A DNA stretch of 64,000 bases, taken from Kappaphycus alvarezii. Lineage: Eukaryota; Rhodophyta; Florideophyceae; Gigartinales; Solieriaceae. How positions within the stretch are numbered: position 1 is the stretch's first letter; every line of letters begins with the position of its first letter. The notes beneath the pieces are model-generated. The model worked only from the letters and a program-made list of their open reading frames with translations. It ran no database searches and was not told where the DNA came from. The translations under genes and the position numbers were made by a program. Location: positions 62,001 to 126,000 of the forward strand of contig NADL03000110.1 of the NCBI GenBank assembly GCA_002205965.3. The letters are read 5' to 3'. Shown here in pieces: positions 23,735 through 33,725 of the stretch.

Positions 23735-24020
23735 TCCACCCTTGAAGGATCTAGACGAGTATGCGGTGCTAACCGATGCCGCGCGGAACGTGGCCGTTCG
23801 ATCGATGGAGACTTACGGGAAGGTACGAGCTTTGCTAGCTCAAAGGCATGCTGCCGCGGCCGCTATGTCTAATGCGGCATGCCTCGTCGCTAGCATTGGG
23901 CCGGACTTTTAGGAAAGTTATTTAGTATTACTCAGTGACGACTTATACCTTGTAGCGCACTTCCAGCTGTGTGGATACAACCGACCACATCTTCCTTTCA
24001 TTAAAATAACCCAAAATTCT
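23735..24020 (+). pseudogene. LINE L1 C-terminus with subtype-b 3' UTR
   Basis: It encodes EYAVLTDAARNVAVRSMETYGKV, then LLAQRHAAAAAMSNAACLVA and a stop, the cleanest reading of the L1 C-terminal tail in the window. The following UTR matches the one at 2100-2240 (GTGGATACAACCGACCACATCTTCC), not the common subtype a. So two L1 subfamilies share an ORF but differ in UTR. Confidence 0.6.
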
Positions 24021-24132
24021 CCTCCTATTAAATCGCATTCATCAATTTTAACATTATTTTCACTTACAGTAAAACCACCTCACCTATAGCGCCGCCGCGC
24101 ACTTCCGCACTGTCCCCACCCTGGATTCCTAC

Positions 24133-24572
24133 TGTCTATCCGACCACGCACTGTCCTCATATGAGGCACACTTTGTCCTCATATGAGGACAATTTCCGTT
24201 ACATTTTGGAAAGGAAAATGTTTTGGAAGCCCGAAATTTTTACTGGAAAAAAGGTTTTTCATGTTTAGTTACAGTACAGTAATTTTTACTGTACATGCGC
24301 CCTCGTTTCTGAAACCCCCCACGATAATACGAACTATTTTACCTTCCAAAATGAAGTCGTTTTCACAACTTCTTGCGAAGAGCGGAAGCTGGTGAGGGAA
24401 AATTGGTCTAGCCTTCACCGAGGTCAACAATCTTGAAAAGTTTGTTTTGATCGGCCATCTACACTCATGAACTAATGCGGAGGGACAAGAAATGCGCTGA
24501 GGTAAAAAAGTTTTGTATTGAAAAGAAGTGCTGAAAGTTGTCCTCATATGAGGACAACGGTCCAATAGACAC
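24133..24572. mobile_element. M2: 440-bp element with palindromic termini
   Basis: The left terminus starts TGTCTATCCGACCACGCACTGTCC and contains two near-copies of the palindrome GTCCTCATATGAGGAC in tandem. The right terminus has one perfect copy, followed by the inverted terminal sequence (GGTCCAATAGACA). The double/single layout mirrors M1, so the two ends of the family are distinguishable. There is no coding capacity; short open frames inside are not kept between members. It directly abuts an L3 LINE fragment. Confidence 0.6.
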
Positions 24573-25140
24573 TACGGACACCACGCCTCCGTCTGCCCTG
24601 CGCAGACGGCTTCATTCGGCGCCACAACTGTGTTCGCGACCGCCTCATTTCCGAGGTATCACGCTTATCAATTGGGATTCGCCCTGTCCGGGAATGGACC
24701 TTCCCGCAAAACTTGCCCCGACCCTCCAACTCTCGCCGGCGCCTCGATATCTGCATCCAAGATGACCAGTTCTCTCCCGTCCCGCAGGGCTACGACGTCA
24801 CTGTCATCAGCTCCCACTCCGCTCCATACGCCCAAGCTGATCCACACGCCCCTCGCTGCCCTTACTGCATTTGAGCGCGCGAAATTTCTCCGCTATGGCC
24901 ACCTCTGCGCTGAACCACGTATCTTCTTCCACCCGATGGCTTTCGATATATACAGGTCTGCCGGTCCCGATGCCGAACGAGGTCTGTCCAGAATTGCTGA
25001 GTACATCGCTCTACGGAAAGGTAGTAGCCCTGCCTTCGAGCGCGATCGCTTGTTCACGATTATCAGCTCGCTCATACAACAACGAACTTCTGTCGCAATC
25101 AACCGACGACAACTCAACCGCTCCTGGCTCGGATAGATTT
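24573..25140 (+). pseudogene. LINE family L3: endonuclease region and C-terminus
   Basis: In one frame the sequence has IRRHNCVRDRLISEVSRL, then SRRRLDICI and GYDVTVISS. This is the arrangement RHN.VRD ... R.D ... D.TV found in the restriction-like endonuclease domain of early-branching LINEs. After a frame change near 24840, the frame to 25136 continues AKFLRYGHLCAE..IFFHPMAFDIYRSAGPDAE and IQQRTSVAINRRQL, the usual tail with F.P.AF...G, ending in a stop at 25134-25136. The sequence is clearly different from L1 and L2. Confidence 0.6.
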
Positions 25141-25289
25141 TTCCCCTTTGGGGCCGTTTGCCCCCTCTTTCCTGCTTGGTAAAGTCTTCTTCTTCTTCAA
25201 TTATTCCACGTTCATTAATGCAGTTAAGGCTTAGCAAATTGACTCAGTGTCAGAGATTTTTTTACCGAGAAGAGTTTTAACAAGTCCAA
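25141..25289. other. L3 3' UTR or spacer
   Basis: Pyrimidine-rich sequence following the L3 stop; no gene. Confidence 0.35.
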
Positions 25290-25496
25290 TTGTAAATGAA
25301 TACCCTCGATATTGTTCCACCACGCTGTATGAGAACGCTTTACGGTCAGGGTTTTTCCCGCCGCCTTGCTTCCTTCGCTCCTTCCCGTCGCGGTTCCTCC
25401 CCTCAGCAGGAGCTTCGCGACTTCGTTACCCGTATTGAGTTTAGTCTCCAAGTGATGCAGGCGCGACAGGTTTCCACCTGCCGCTCGCACTCGTAG
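25290..25496 (+). pseudogene. LINE family L2, C-terminal fragment
   Basis: The frame from 25296 reads GFSRRLASFAPSRRGSSPQQ and LRDFVTRIEFSLQVMQARQVSTC, aligning with GTFFRRLTMFAAARRGTTPQ and LHLLVTRFVFCLHGLQARQV of the copy ending at 26786. It is 5'-truncated; the stop follows at 25494-25496. Confidence 0.6.
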
Positions 25497-25529
25497 TTAA
25501 TTTCTGAGTACCCTCCGCACGCTTCTTTG

Positions 25530-25562
25530 CCATACGGGGGAAATTTGGGGTGTTTTTTATGC
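25530..25562 (-). repeat. LINE L1 3' tip, minus strand
   Basis: GGGGGAAATTTGGGGTGTTTT is the complement of the conserved L1 end AAACACCCAAA.TTTCCCC. Only the terminal 30 bp or so remains. Confidence 0.45.
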
Positions 25563-25689
25563 ATGAAAAATATGGTCAGCTGTTCCCTAAGGGATGTCGT
25601 GATGGTAAAGGCTTACAATGTAAAGGGTTGGCGGGAACTTGTCAAAACGCTAGAAAACTGACGGGAGGCCGGCCAACAGGCACGCTTTG

Positions 25690-25985
25690 CCATACTGTAA
25701 GACTCGTAAAAAATGACGTGGCAAGAAACGTGGCTGTGAGGGCACTGGAGACGTACGGAAAGGTTCGGGGGGTTTTGATGCAAAGGACGCTGCAGCAGCC
25801 GTCATGTCCAATGCGCCTGCTTGATGGCTGGCCTGAAGGTAGCATTTTAGGAAGCGTAGTTCCTTCCCCATTGCGCTGTAGGTATACCCTTTTTGAGTCG
25901 ATTGCGGTTGTCTGGAAAACCATGGGATAGGTCGGAAATATCTTGCAACAGTAAAACACCCAAACGTTTCCCCGTAAAAATTTAG
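25690..25985 (+). pseudogene. LINE L1 C-terminus with subtype-a 3' UTR
   Basis: It encodes NDVARNVAVRALETYGKVRG, then VLMQR; a frame change makes the end read LLDGWPEG. The 3' UTR follows, with the highly conserved block GGTATACCCTTTTTGAGTCG, then CATGGGATAGGTCGGAAATATC and the terminal ACACCCAAACGTTTCCCC. It is the reference copy for UTR subtype a in this window. Confidence 0.6.
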
Positions 25986-26006
25986 CACCACGTATGAGAG
26001 AAAAAT

Positions 26007-26786
26007 TTGGCTAGGTTAATACGCGACAGATCTCGCCTCCTATCCGTCCGTGAGTCGTCCGCTTGTTCAGCTTTCTCAACTTTACCGCACCCTCACCGCG
26101 GCACCTATCTGTCCTCGCAAGCTTGGATAGTCGCTGTATCTCTACGCCTCGGCCGCGCGATTTTCTCTGGTCATGATCGATGTCCGGTATGTGCTCGCCG
26201 TTCCAACGACATCGCCCCATTGCTCGATCCCCTGGGCAAACATGCCCTCACCTGTAAGTACAACGATGGGCAGACTCGTCGCCGCAATGTCTTGCGTAAC
26301 GCTCTCCATCGTTACTGTAAGGAGCTTGGAATTTCTGCCTCTCTTGAACATCTGCTTCCTCCCCTTCCCCCTTCGTCCTCTCCCTCGTCCGCCCTTCGCA
26401 TAGATCTTTATATCCCTGCTGCATATGGCCTCGACCCGAAGGATATCGCTTTGGATGTCACAGTGGCCCATCCACAGGTCACTTCTCGCGTTTCCCAGTG
26501 TGCCCTATCTGGCGGCGCAGCTGCCTCAATGGCTGAACGTGCGAAACACACGCACTACGGTCTAGTCTGCCACACGAACGATATACGGCTTCTTCCTGTT
26601 GGTATTGATGTGTTCGGTGCCCTTGGGGCCGACGGTGGGACTTTCTTCCGGCGCCTTACTATGTTCGCTGCTGCCCGTCGAGGCACCACTCCCCAATGGG
26701 AGCTGCACCTCCTAGTCACGCGCTTTGTGTTCTGCTTGCATGGGTTGCAAGCTCGTCAAGTTCTTACCAGATGCATTTCCGATTAG
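26007..26786 (+). pseudogene. LINE family L2: zinc motif, restriction-like endonuclease, C-terminus
   Basis: This open frame of 259 codons lacks the upstream reverse transcriptase. In order: CPVC...DPLGKHALTCKY at about residues 58-84 (a zinc motif); RRNVLRNALHRYCKELG; RIDLYIP near residue 130; DIALDVTVAHP near residue 148, i.e. the R.D ... D.TV pair expected of a PD-(D/E)XK endonuclease; AERAKHTHYG (the downstream lysine region); then PVGIDVFGALG.DGG.FFRRL, and a tail ending in QARQVL. This is the longest uninterrupted LINE frame in the window, so this copy is comparatively young. Such enzymes nick the target DNA for target-primed reverse transcription. 5'-truncated. Confidence 0.7.
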
Positions 26787-26824
26787 TTTCTCTCTCATCC
26801 CCTTCGCATGTTAGTTTCTCTGTA

Positions 26825-26872
26825 ATCCCCAACAGTAAAACACCCAAACGTTTTCCCTCAGCATGTTCTCCA
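26825..26872 (+). repeat. LINE L1 3' tip
   Basis: CAGTAAAACACCCAAACGTTTTCCC, the final part of UTR subtype a, lies 40 bp after the L2 stop codon. Either a truncated L1 landed there or L2 shares this tail. Confidence 0.45.
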
Positions 26873-27506
26873 CATGCTTTTTCCACATCCTGTAAAGATT
26901 ACACACACAGGTTAATACTCAGAAAGTAGGATAATCTCCCGAAGCGAGGAGAAATATTCCCAAAAGGATTAATCATAATGAATATTAGCATAAAAAAACT
27001 TGTGAAGGCAGTTTGAGGAGATGGACATGATCTTATGACTATTGCTGGTTGGAAAAAAGTTTTGGTACCGCGCAGAAGTAATCAAAAGACTGTTAATCTG
27101 TGAACAAGCTTTTTGGTATTAGACGCTAGCAATCGCCCTACATTGGCCAGTTTTCCGCCCCTCATAAGATGCCCAGATTATGCCAAAGCTCCATTTATTA
27201 AGGCTATTGTCCGGTATGGTTGGACAAATAAATGAAAATTCAACTTTATAAGAAATGCAGAAAAGGCCACATGATCCGATCACAGTCATCGAAGTTTCGA
27301 TTCATGTACTTGAAAAGTAGATCAAAAAGGTCTGAGGGGGATACCCAAACCCACAGGCATACAGGGCTACTCGGCTATGCAAGTAATTACTAAGGGCAGT
27401 TATTGCAAGCTAGGCGCCTCTTGAGACGACCTTCACATGGACATGCCTCATTCAATTTTGATCGGCATTTCCCAAGGAGGAATGTCCAAACTATTCTCGC
27501 TGAATG
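26873..27506. other. No recognised feature
   Basis: AT-rich spacer with no open frame over 60 codons and no repeat match noticed. Confidence 0.5.
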
Positions 27507-28297
27507 TCAGCTGTAATCCACCTCCAATCTTTCCTTCCACTCATTGAAAAACGTTCCGAGCGCGCCTTCCTCAACTACTGACCAATCAACTCCGTACCTC
27601 GTGCCGCTCCTCGTTGGGCTGCATGTCGTCGGATAGCTCATAGTCCATAAGTTTTCCTTTCTCAACCTGTGAACAAAGCGCTCAACTCCATCTGCACGTA
27701 TGCAGATATCAACATCGCTGGTATCACGACTCGTGATTCGTGTTGGCTCCTTCTCGCGTCCTTTCAACGGGTTTTGGGAAAATCCAGGGACGCTTGAACC
27801 TGTGAAAACAAAGGAAACACTGGTCCATCCTTTTTCTGCTTCCAAAGCTGGCTTAAGCTTTCTTAACCCCTCAACCAGATCGCTCATCGTTTCAGCATTC
27901 TGGAAGCAAAGAGGGCGCCCCTTAACCATGGCCTCGATATCATTGTCGGAGTGCCCACTCACGCGCAGCATGTTAACGTAAGTCTCAAAATTATCACAAG
28001 CCCACTGCCAACGAGCATATTGGGAGTCTCTGACCCTCGGCAACGATTCTAAGCGCTCTTGGGCCTCAGGACTCTTGTAATCTGCAATGTTGGAGCCATC
28101 AATATACTTTGCTTTAAAGACATCAAGCTCGGATTCTGGAACCAGAGGAACACTAGAGATCTGAACTTCAGTCGGGAATAGTGGACGCGGCTCACGTGCC
28201 TCAAGCCTCACAACTTCAACCAACCTGTCGAAAGATTCGGGTTAGCGGCTCGGAGCTCAGCGAGAGTTTGTTGAAGCTCGGAATCGGAAAGTGTCAT
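27507..28297 (-). CDS. Nucleotidyltransferase-like protein, frame broken once near the N-terminus
   Basis: A frame of 238 codons runs from 28223 to 27507. The likely true start is the ATG at 28297, one frame away: it opens a short helical stretch (LSDSELQQTLAELRAANPN), and the frames meet at a run of three T (AAA at 28231-28233 on the plus strand), where one more base would join them. The C-terminal half has VFTGSSVPGFSQNP and, about 28 residues later, TSDVDICI. This matches the hG[GS]...DhDh core of nucleotidyltransferase-fold proteins, with an unusually long gap. Then comes YPTT.SPTRSGTRYGVDW. I do not know the substrate or family. It is one of the few gene-like loci here that looks under coding constraint; horizontal origin is possible but untested. 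Confidence 0.6.
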
Positions 28298-30470
28298 GAC
28301 TAAACTGAATGTGCTTGTATGAAATGAGGAAAGTTAGCACGCTTTGGCGTTCTGAAGAGGGTCGATTATCTCCTGGTGTGTTTTGAAAAGACAAAATGGA
28401 TGTAAGAACGATTCCAATAGTGGAAGTATTTATATGCACAACTGGACGCGCGCTGTACTGTATGTACATGAGCGAGGACCTAATAGTCCGGAAAAGTTGT
28501 CCCAGAGCATGGCTTGCCCTATGAAGAGCAGGTTCCAATAACCGATAATTTGGAAGAAGGTTTCGAAGAGGGGGTCTTGGAATAAATCTTGATCACTTCC
28601 AAAAGGAAATTAAATCCGGATTTATGGGCCAAATTGAATACACATAATCCCTTCAGAACACTGCGAAATCTAAAAGAAACACCGGACAGCAGAGATGCCT
28701 ACTTGAATTGGAAATCTATGGCCCGAGAGAAATTAGTCAGTTTTGAGCTACATTCATGTTAAAATATAAGAGAAACTTTACTTCAATTATGGGGGCCTAA
28801 GATTTTTGACAAGAATTTTACTCTCCTGCCTAGATATGATGCGGCCAACGCCGCCAGAAGAGACTTCTCTCAAATTGATTAGCTAATGAATTTAGATGTC
28901 ACTGATATTTCTATTTCCTATCGGGGATTACATGATTTACCCCTGCATCCTTCTCTCTGGCCAGCTTAAACCCATATGGATCCCAAAAATACCAGGTCTT
29001 AATCACCTCACGTATTCTTGTAGATGAATTCCAGGGCAAATAAAACACAAACGCAATAAGGCTGGTACTCGGCAATATTTCAAGATAGTCTAGTTTGGCT
29101 CTGCCATAAAATCACTGACTCACTCGAAGGATTCCGAGAAAAACATGGTTGCACCCATTGACAATAAAGCACCCAACCAATACCGAGAGTAAACCACCCA
29201 AACCTTTCCCACAACCATTACCCCCGCAATTGATAGGGATATTGTGCAAGCCTAAGAATACTACAGTATCTTTAGCGGCAAAGAACTCCGCACAGTTGAA
29301 AATAGTCTACATCAGCAAGCGCTCTACATCTGTATTACTTCTTGGCCAAACGAATAGAGCGAATAAAATGTTCATGGTACTGGTCGCGTGGCTCTACAAA
29401 GGCAGTAAATATTGAAGGTTTTGAAACAAATAGTGAATGAAGTGGAAATGGAACCAATGGCAAGGAATTCAAAAAGACTATCGCGCATTCCACAGGTGTT
29501 TACAATGTATCCGCAACATGTTTGCGTAACGATATTATTCAAATCCGTTATTGCTCTCCGAAACACACTTTGCACTCTATTATTATTGGCCATTGCTACA
29601 GTACACAGTCGGAGATTCGGGTGCTTAACTGATAAGAGGTATAGGACGGCTATTTCCCTAAACATGGGGGTTGCAGGTCTGTGCTGCTACATAAAACTGA
29701 ATCCCTTACTTTTTATTCATGATTAAGGGTCGATCTGCCGATAGGTAGATCTAGGGTATATAATTCGAAGGCTCTACGAGTCTCCGATTCACACAAACTG
29801 CATCATTACTGGACAAGTACACAGGTAAAATGTGTAAGGAGATGGTTCCCCTCGGCTGCAAGAGATGTACAGAGCTTGAGATGATGGAATTAAGAGACTT
29901 GCGCCAGTCCATCTCGAAAGCCTGCCCTGATGTAGCCGTATGTATCTCTTGCCATACGTGAAGGTCAATACTTCGTTGTTCGCAGAGAAACCGGTATTGA
30001 GTGGCCTTTTCACGTTCCGTAAGGGTAATACGGAAACGAGCAGAAAGCAAGGAGCGGGCTGCATATCCACTGGAAAAGTATTTAAATCCCTAGGAGGCCA
30101 TGCAGTACAGCTAGTTCGAGGGATAGACTGTAAAACGTGAATTGATGGTATTCCAATCTAGCTACTAGAAAGTAGGTATTTGTCCTTTCAACAGGCATAC
30201 CGTGTTTAAAGCAACCTGTAATGCGTTATGTTTTCGTACTTGGCCTCCTTCCCGCAGCTTTCGCCGGCCAGGAAAAAAACCATCCTCTCTTTTCTCCCCC
30301 AATTCCCGTGTCTCTACATCTTTTTTCTCCCTGGTTGTTTTTTATTGGGCTCTAGCCGGTGGCCAGTCATTCTCCAGTGATATCGACCACAGTGCCAGTT
30401 CTATACAATCAGGGCCTCCTACCGACATACTTCTTAATTTTTATCCCCACGTTAGAGCCCACCGAAACCC
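28298..30470. other. AT-rich stretch without supported genes
   Basis: It includes the upstream region of the nucleotidyltransferase-like gene. Frames of 90-105 codons exist on both strands (28257-28538, 29372-29726, 29751-30070), but they overlap one another and lack motifs. A short CACCCAAACCTTTCCC near 29207 recalls the L1 tip. Confidence 0.45.
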
Positions 30471-30580
30471 CTTACACCTCCCTACAATGCCGTGGCGGGA
30501 CTGCCGTTAGCGGACACCTCTGGCCCTTACACCTCCCTACAATGCCGTGGCGGGACTGCCGTTAGCGGACACCTCTGGCC
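30471..30580. repeat. 55-bp tandem repeat, two copies
   Basis: Identical units starting CTTACACCTCC at 30471 and 30526, ending TCTGGCC. The identity suggests recent duplication. No gene is recognised around it. Confidence 0.75.
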
Positions 30581-30983
30581 CCTGATCTGTCTCTCAGAAT
30601 CCTGATTAGGCTGCTGGTACCCCTGCCGAACCCATCTTCCGACAATAACTCCACCGACGCACCTGCCACACCGACGCCCACAGCTTCCCCGTATCTTCAG
30701 CCTACTTAAGAGAACCCTTCTGCTAAGCAGATTACTCATCTCCCCGTATTGGCTCGCCGTAGCGTAGCTGAACAACAGGAACTTTCTTCCCTTCGCATCT
30801 TGGACAAATTTTCTGTTATAGTTTTGACGGGCCTCTTGCGGCCTTTTTAGCGACAATGAGAATAAATTCGTTCGCATCGCCTCTCCAGCAGGGTTTACGG
30901 TTCATGAATCCTTTTAGTTCGCCACGATCTCGCCAGTTGCGGGTTCCCAGGCTCTTGTTCCGCGGAGCCGACAGCTGACCCAC
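30581..30983. other. GC-rich stretch, no recognised gene
   Basis: Frames on both strands overlap; none has a known motif. Confidence 0.4.
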
Positions 30984-31056
30984 GCGGTTGTCTGGAAAAC
31001 CATGGGATAGACCGGATATATCTTCCAAGAGTAAAACACCCAGACCTTTTCCCCGC
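30984..31056 (+). repeat. LINE L1 3' UTR fragment
   Basis: GCGGTTGTCTGGAAAACCATG to CACCCAGACCTTTTCCCC, a 70-bp match to the end of UTR subtype a. Confidence 0.6.
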
Positions 31057-32384
31057 AGACCCCAAAAACTTCTACATTTCCGCCGCTGACCGTGGCCTTC
31101 GCTTTTGATTCAGCCTGCCTATAATGCTCTCAAGACGCTCCCATTCTTACAATTTCTCTGCACCCGTTCTGGAATTCCTAGTCATCATCTTTCCAGTTAG
31201 GAGATAGCCTCCCTACTCCAGGTTGCGCAATGAAAATGTCCTTCTCGAGTTGGACATCTGATCCGGGATACTTGCTCTATTTGCTGACGCCTCGTGAGTC
31301 GCGAGCGCACTGCGTACGACACCCACCCGTGTTCCGACGCCGGCGCCGGTATCGACCCTCTGATCCTATCCCTTCGCTCAACACCAACCAAGCCCCCGCG
31401 CTTGACAATGCCCCGTCCTGATTACGACGGCTGGAAAATGGTTGATCACCAAATCCATTCCCCGTACCTCCCCTGCTCCCCGCGAGTCTTAAGCCACCTT
31501 CGGCAGCCCCGCGTCAGCCCAGAGCGGCACCCTGTTCTAGTCGCTCTTCCTTGAACACATCCCTCTTCCGACTCCGAGCTGCATTGCTTGTCGTCATGAT
31601 AAACAAAAGCGAAGACCAACACTGGCCATCCGTTACACTGCCGACCTTCCAATTTCTTTTTTATATGAGAATAAATTTCCTATCATACATTCCTCATATC
31701 CTTTAAACTTCTTTCTATGACCTGTACTATAACTCCCTTGGTCGCGTTGTAACTGTTGTCCCCAAGCTTGTTTTAAGCCACAAACGGCCTCTTGTGGTCA
31801 GCTGCTGACGACTAGCCCCCTACTTAGCCTTTTGTGGGCCTCATCTGTTTAGTTTTTGCCGTACAACGGAATGAAATACTCCACGAGGCCTAGTTCTTGT
31901 TCTGTCCTCCGTCCCTCGCTTCTTTGAAGAGCATCTTGAGGTATCACGCAGAGATTATGATTTAGTTGCGGACACTGAATATCGATTAGTCCCATATCCT
32001 CTATGGGAACCTTAACTTTCCCCGTCACAGAACGGGAGTTCTGCTGAAGACCAAGATGCTCCCGTGACCATCATAATGATTCCAGGAGGCTACTTAGCGA
32101 CCGGGGCGGACCATCAAAGAGAGCAGTTCATCGAGAGCTACGTGGAAGATCACCAAATAAATCTCCTCCAACTCCGCCTAGTCTCCCATGGGAAAACCAC
32201 GCTTCCTCGATTATTGGACCGCTACAGTTTAAATGTCGGCTCCAAGAAATGACGGAAGATTCTTGAGAAGCCGAGATAATTTCCTACTTTGCGATTAGTG
32301 TTTCCATGTACTTGTAGGACATTCACAGAGCGCAAAGTACTCGTGAAGACTCGATTCTTATGTTGCGAGTTTTTTCTTTTGCAG
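31057..32384. other. No supported gene; Pro/Arg-rich frames
   Basis: GC-rich to 31650, then AT-rich. The frames at 31230-31652 overlap on both strands and lack motifs. A strong 3' splice-like tract (TTTTTTCTTTTGCAG) ends at 32384, and a frame at 32064-32252 could be an upstream exon, but no joined reading convinced me. Confidence 0.35.
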
Positions 32385-32667
32385 GTACCCGTTTTTGGAC
32401 CAGCTACCAGAGAAGTTCGTGTAATACATCTATTATCTTAAATGTAGAAGATTTTGAGAATTGAACGGAGATGAGCTCATTAGAGAACACTATGAAACTA
32501 TCTTTAGGGTCCATGAAACTCTTGCCCAAGGAACAGAGCCATTCATCGCACAGTACACACTCTCCTACCAACTTTTAAGTAAGCTACTGCTATATCTTTT
32601 CAGTCAACGATATAGTATCCCTGAGGAATGGCTAGATCCTCTCCAAATTAACTGCCGTTTTATCTAG
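32385..32667 (+). CDS. Hypothetical small protein or terminal exon
   Basis: The frame from 32461 to 32667 reads like real protein, with balanced composition and helical parts (ELIREHYETIFRVHETLAQG, LLSKLLLYLFSQRYSIPEEW). It has no ATG start of its own. It follows a pyrimidine-rich tract ending CAG at 32384, a plausible eukaryotic splice acceptor, so it may be a last exon. Its final codons overlap the left edge of the acidic-family repeat, which starts near 32637. Function unknown; weak support. Confidence 0.3.
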
Positions 32668-33725
32668 ATATTTTAATTCTGTATAAAACCCTCCAAACCT
32701 ATCACAAATCGGGTTCTTCTCCCCTTTTTAGCAAACCCTCTTCTTCAAATGCTCCCTTCCTATGCACAAATGTGCGCAAATGCGCAAAAACAAATTCCAT
32801 TATATATATTTTAAGTCTCTTTCTGATCTATAGATGGTGCCCTCTAAAGCCTATATAACCCCCTTCAACCCGAGGGACAAACTTTTTAACATCTCCAACT
32901 CCTTACCACTTGCCCAATCAAAATCACAATGACCAACTTACGCCGTTGTCAGTTCATTTCAATAACCGGTCAACCTCGCCCTCTAAACGCCGCTTTCTTG
33001 CTCCCTTTTCGTCCCACCAACGCGGAAGACTACCTCCGTCTCCAAACGAGAAGAAGTTCATAGAGCTCTTCCGAAGGCTCCTCGTTGAGAAAGAGGCGGA
33101 GGACGAGGTTGTTGAGGAGGAGTGAGACGCTGAGGATTCGTTCGAGGACTGGATGGCCCTGGAATTGTTTTGTGAGGATGACAACTTGGACGAAAAGGCT
33201 ATTGAGTAAGTCTCAGAAGACGATGTAAAGGGCCAAGAATCCGAAGAAGAGGCTCAAAACACGGACTTGGAGGCCGTGGAAATGGCTAGGAAGGGGGTAG
33301 CGGAGGTGATGGTGTGGCCCTCGTACTGGATGAGTGGGACCAAGTGGTGCCGAAGATAGGCGTGGATGGGGTTTCTTTAGTGGTTCAAATAGTTACCAAG
33401 AGGCGGTAGAAAGTGGTGAAACATTCGGAGATATTTTTGAGGACTGCTTCGGTAGCATGAATATTTTGGAGTAGTTGTTTCGATCTAGTCTATAGGATGC
33501 GAAAGGGGAAGACTGGTTTGATTGTGAGTCTCTTAAGTATATTTTTTTAGAGTATATCGCCAACATAAAGAATCTTTATGCATTTCATGGTATATTTTGT
33601 AGTTTTGTTCGGACTCTCGGTGTAGCCAAGTTAACTGCTTTCCAGGGAGAGAAAAAGCAAGTTATACGACTACTCCAAAGTGTTAATCCAGTAGTAAAGA
33701 GTTGGTGGTCCACTTCGGACCCAAA
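32637..33725 (+). pseudogene. Acidic-protein repeat family, copy A
   Basis: An unrecognised gene whose sequence aligns throughout with 35550-36925. It starts with shared upstream sequence (CCTCTCCAAATT..CT.CC.TTTTATCTAGATATTTT), a TATA-like box at 32852-32858, and an ATG at 32929 giving MTNLR. The conserved core RPLNAAFLLPFRPTNAEDYL, then, in a second frame, KKFIELFRRLLVEKEAEDEV, is matched by RPLNSIPLLPFGPTDREDYL and KKKVIEFVRRLFIEDEAEE in copy B. Next comes a Glu/Asp-rich region, and then the C-terminal block GETFGDIFEDCFGSMNILE. Several stops and frame changes break it. No known domain. The serine-rich minus-strand frame at 32954-33184 is its shadow. Confidence 0.5.
32852..32858 (+). promoter_or_regulatory. 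TATA-like box of acidic-family copy A
   Basis: TATATAA, 71 bp before the ATG at 32929. The paralogue at 35.7 kb has TATTTAAA at 35749-35756, 109 bp before its ATG, within aligned flanks (GCCTAT.TAA.CCCC). Conservation between copies supports a promoter role. Confidence 0.4.

Noticed and set aside
28257..28538. Minus-strand 93-codon frame upstream of the nucleotidyltransferase-like gene
   Set aside because: Overlaps the better-supported N-terminal reading from the ATG at 28297 in another phase and has no motif.
32954..33184. Serine-rich minus-strand frame
   Set aside because: It is the complement of Glu/Asp codons of the acidic-family gene; the conserved reading between paralogues is on the plus strand.
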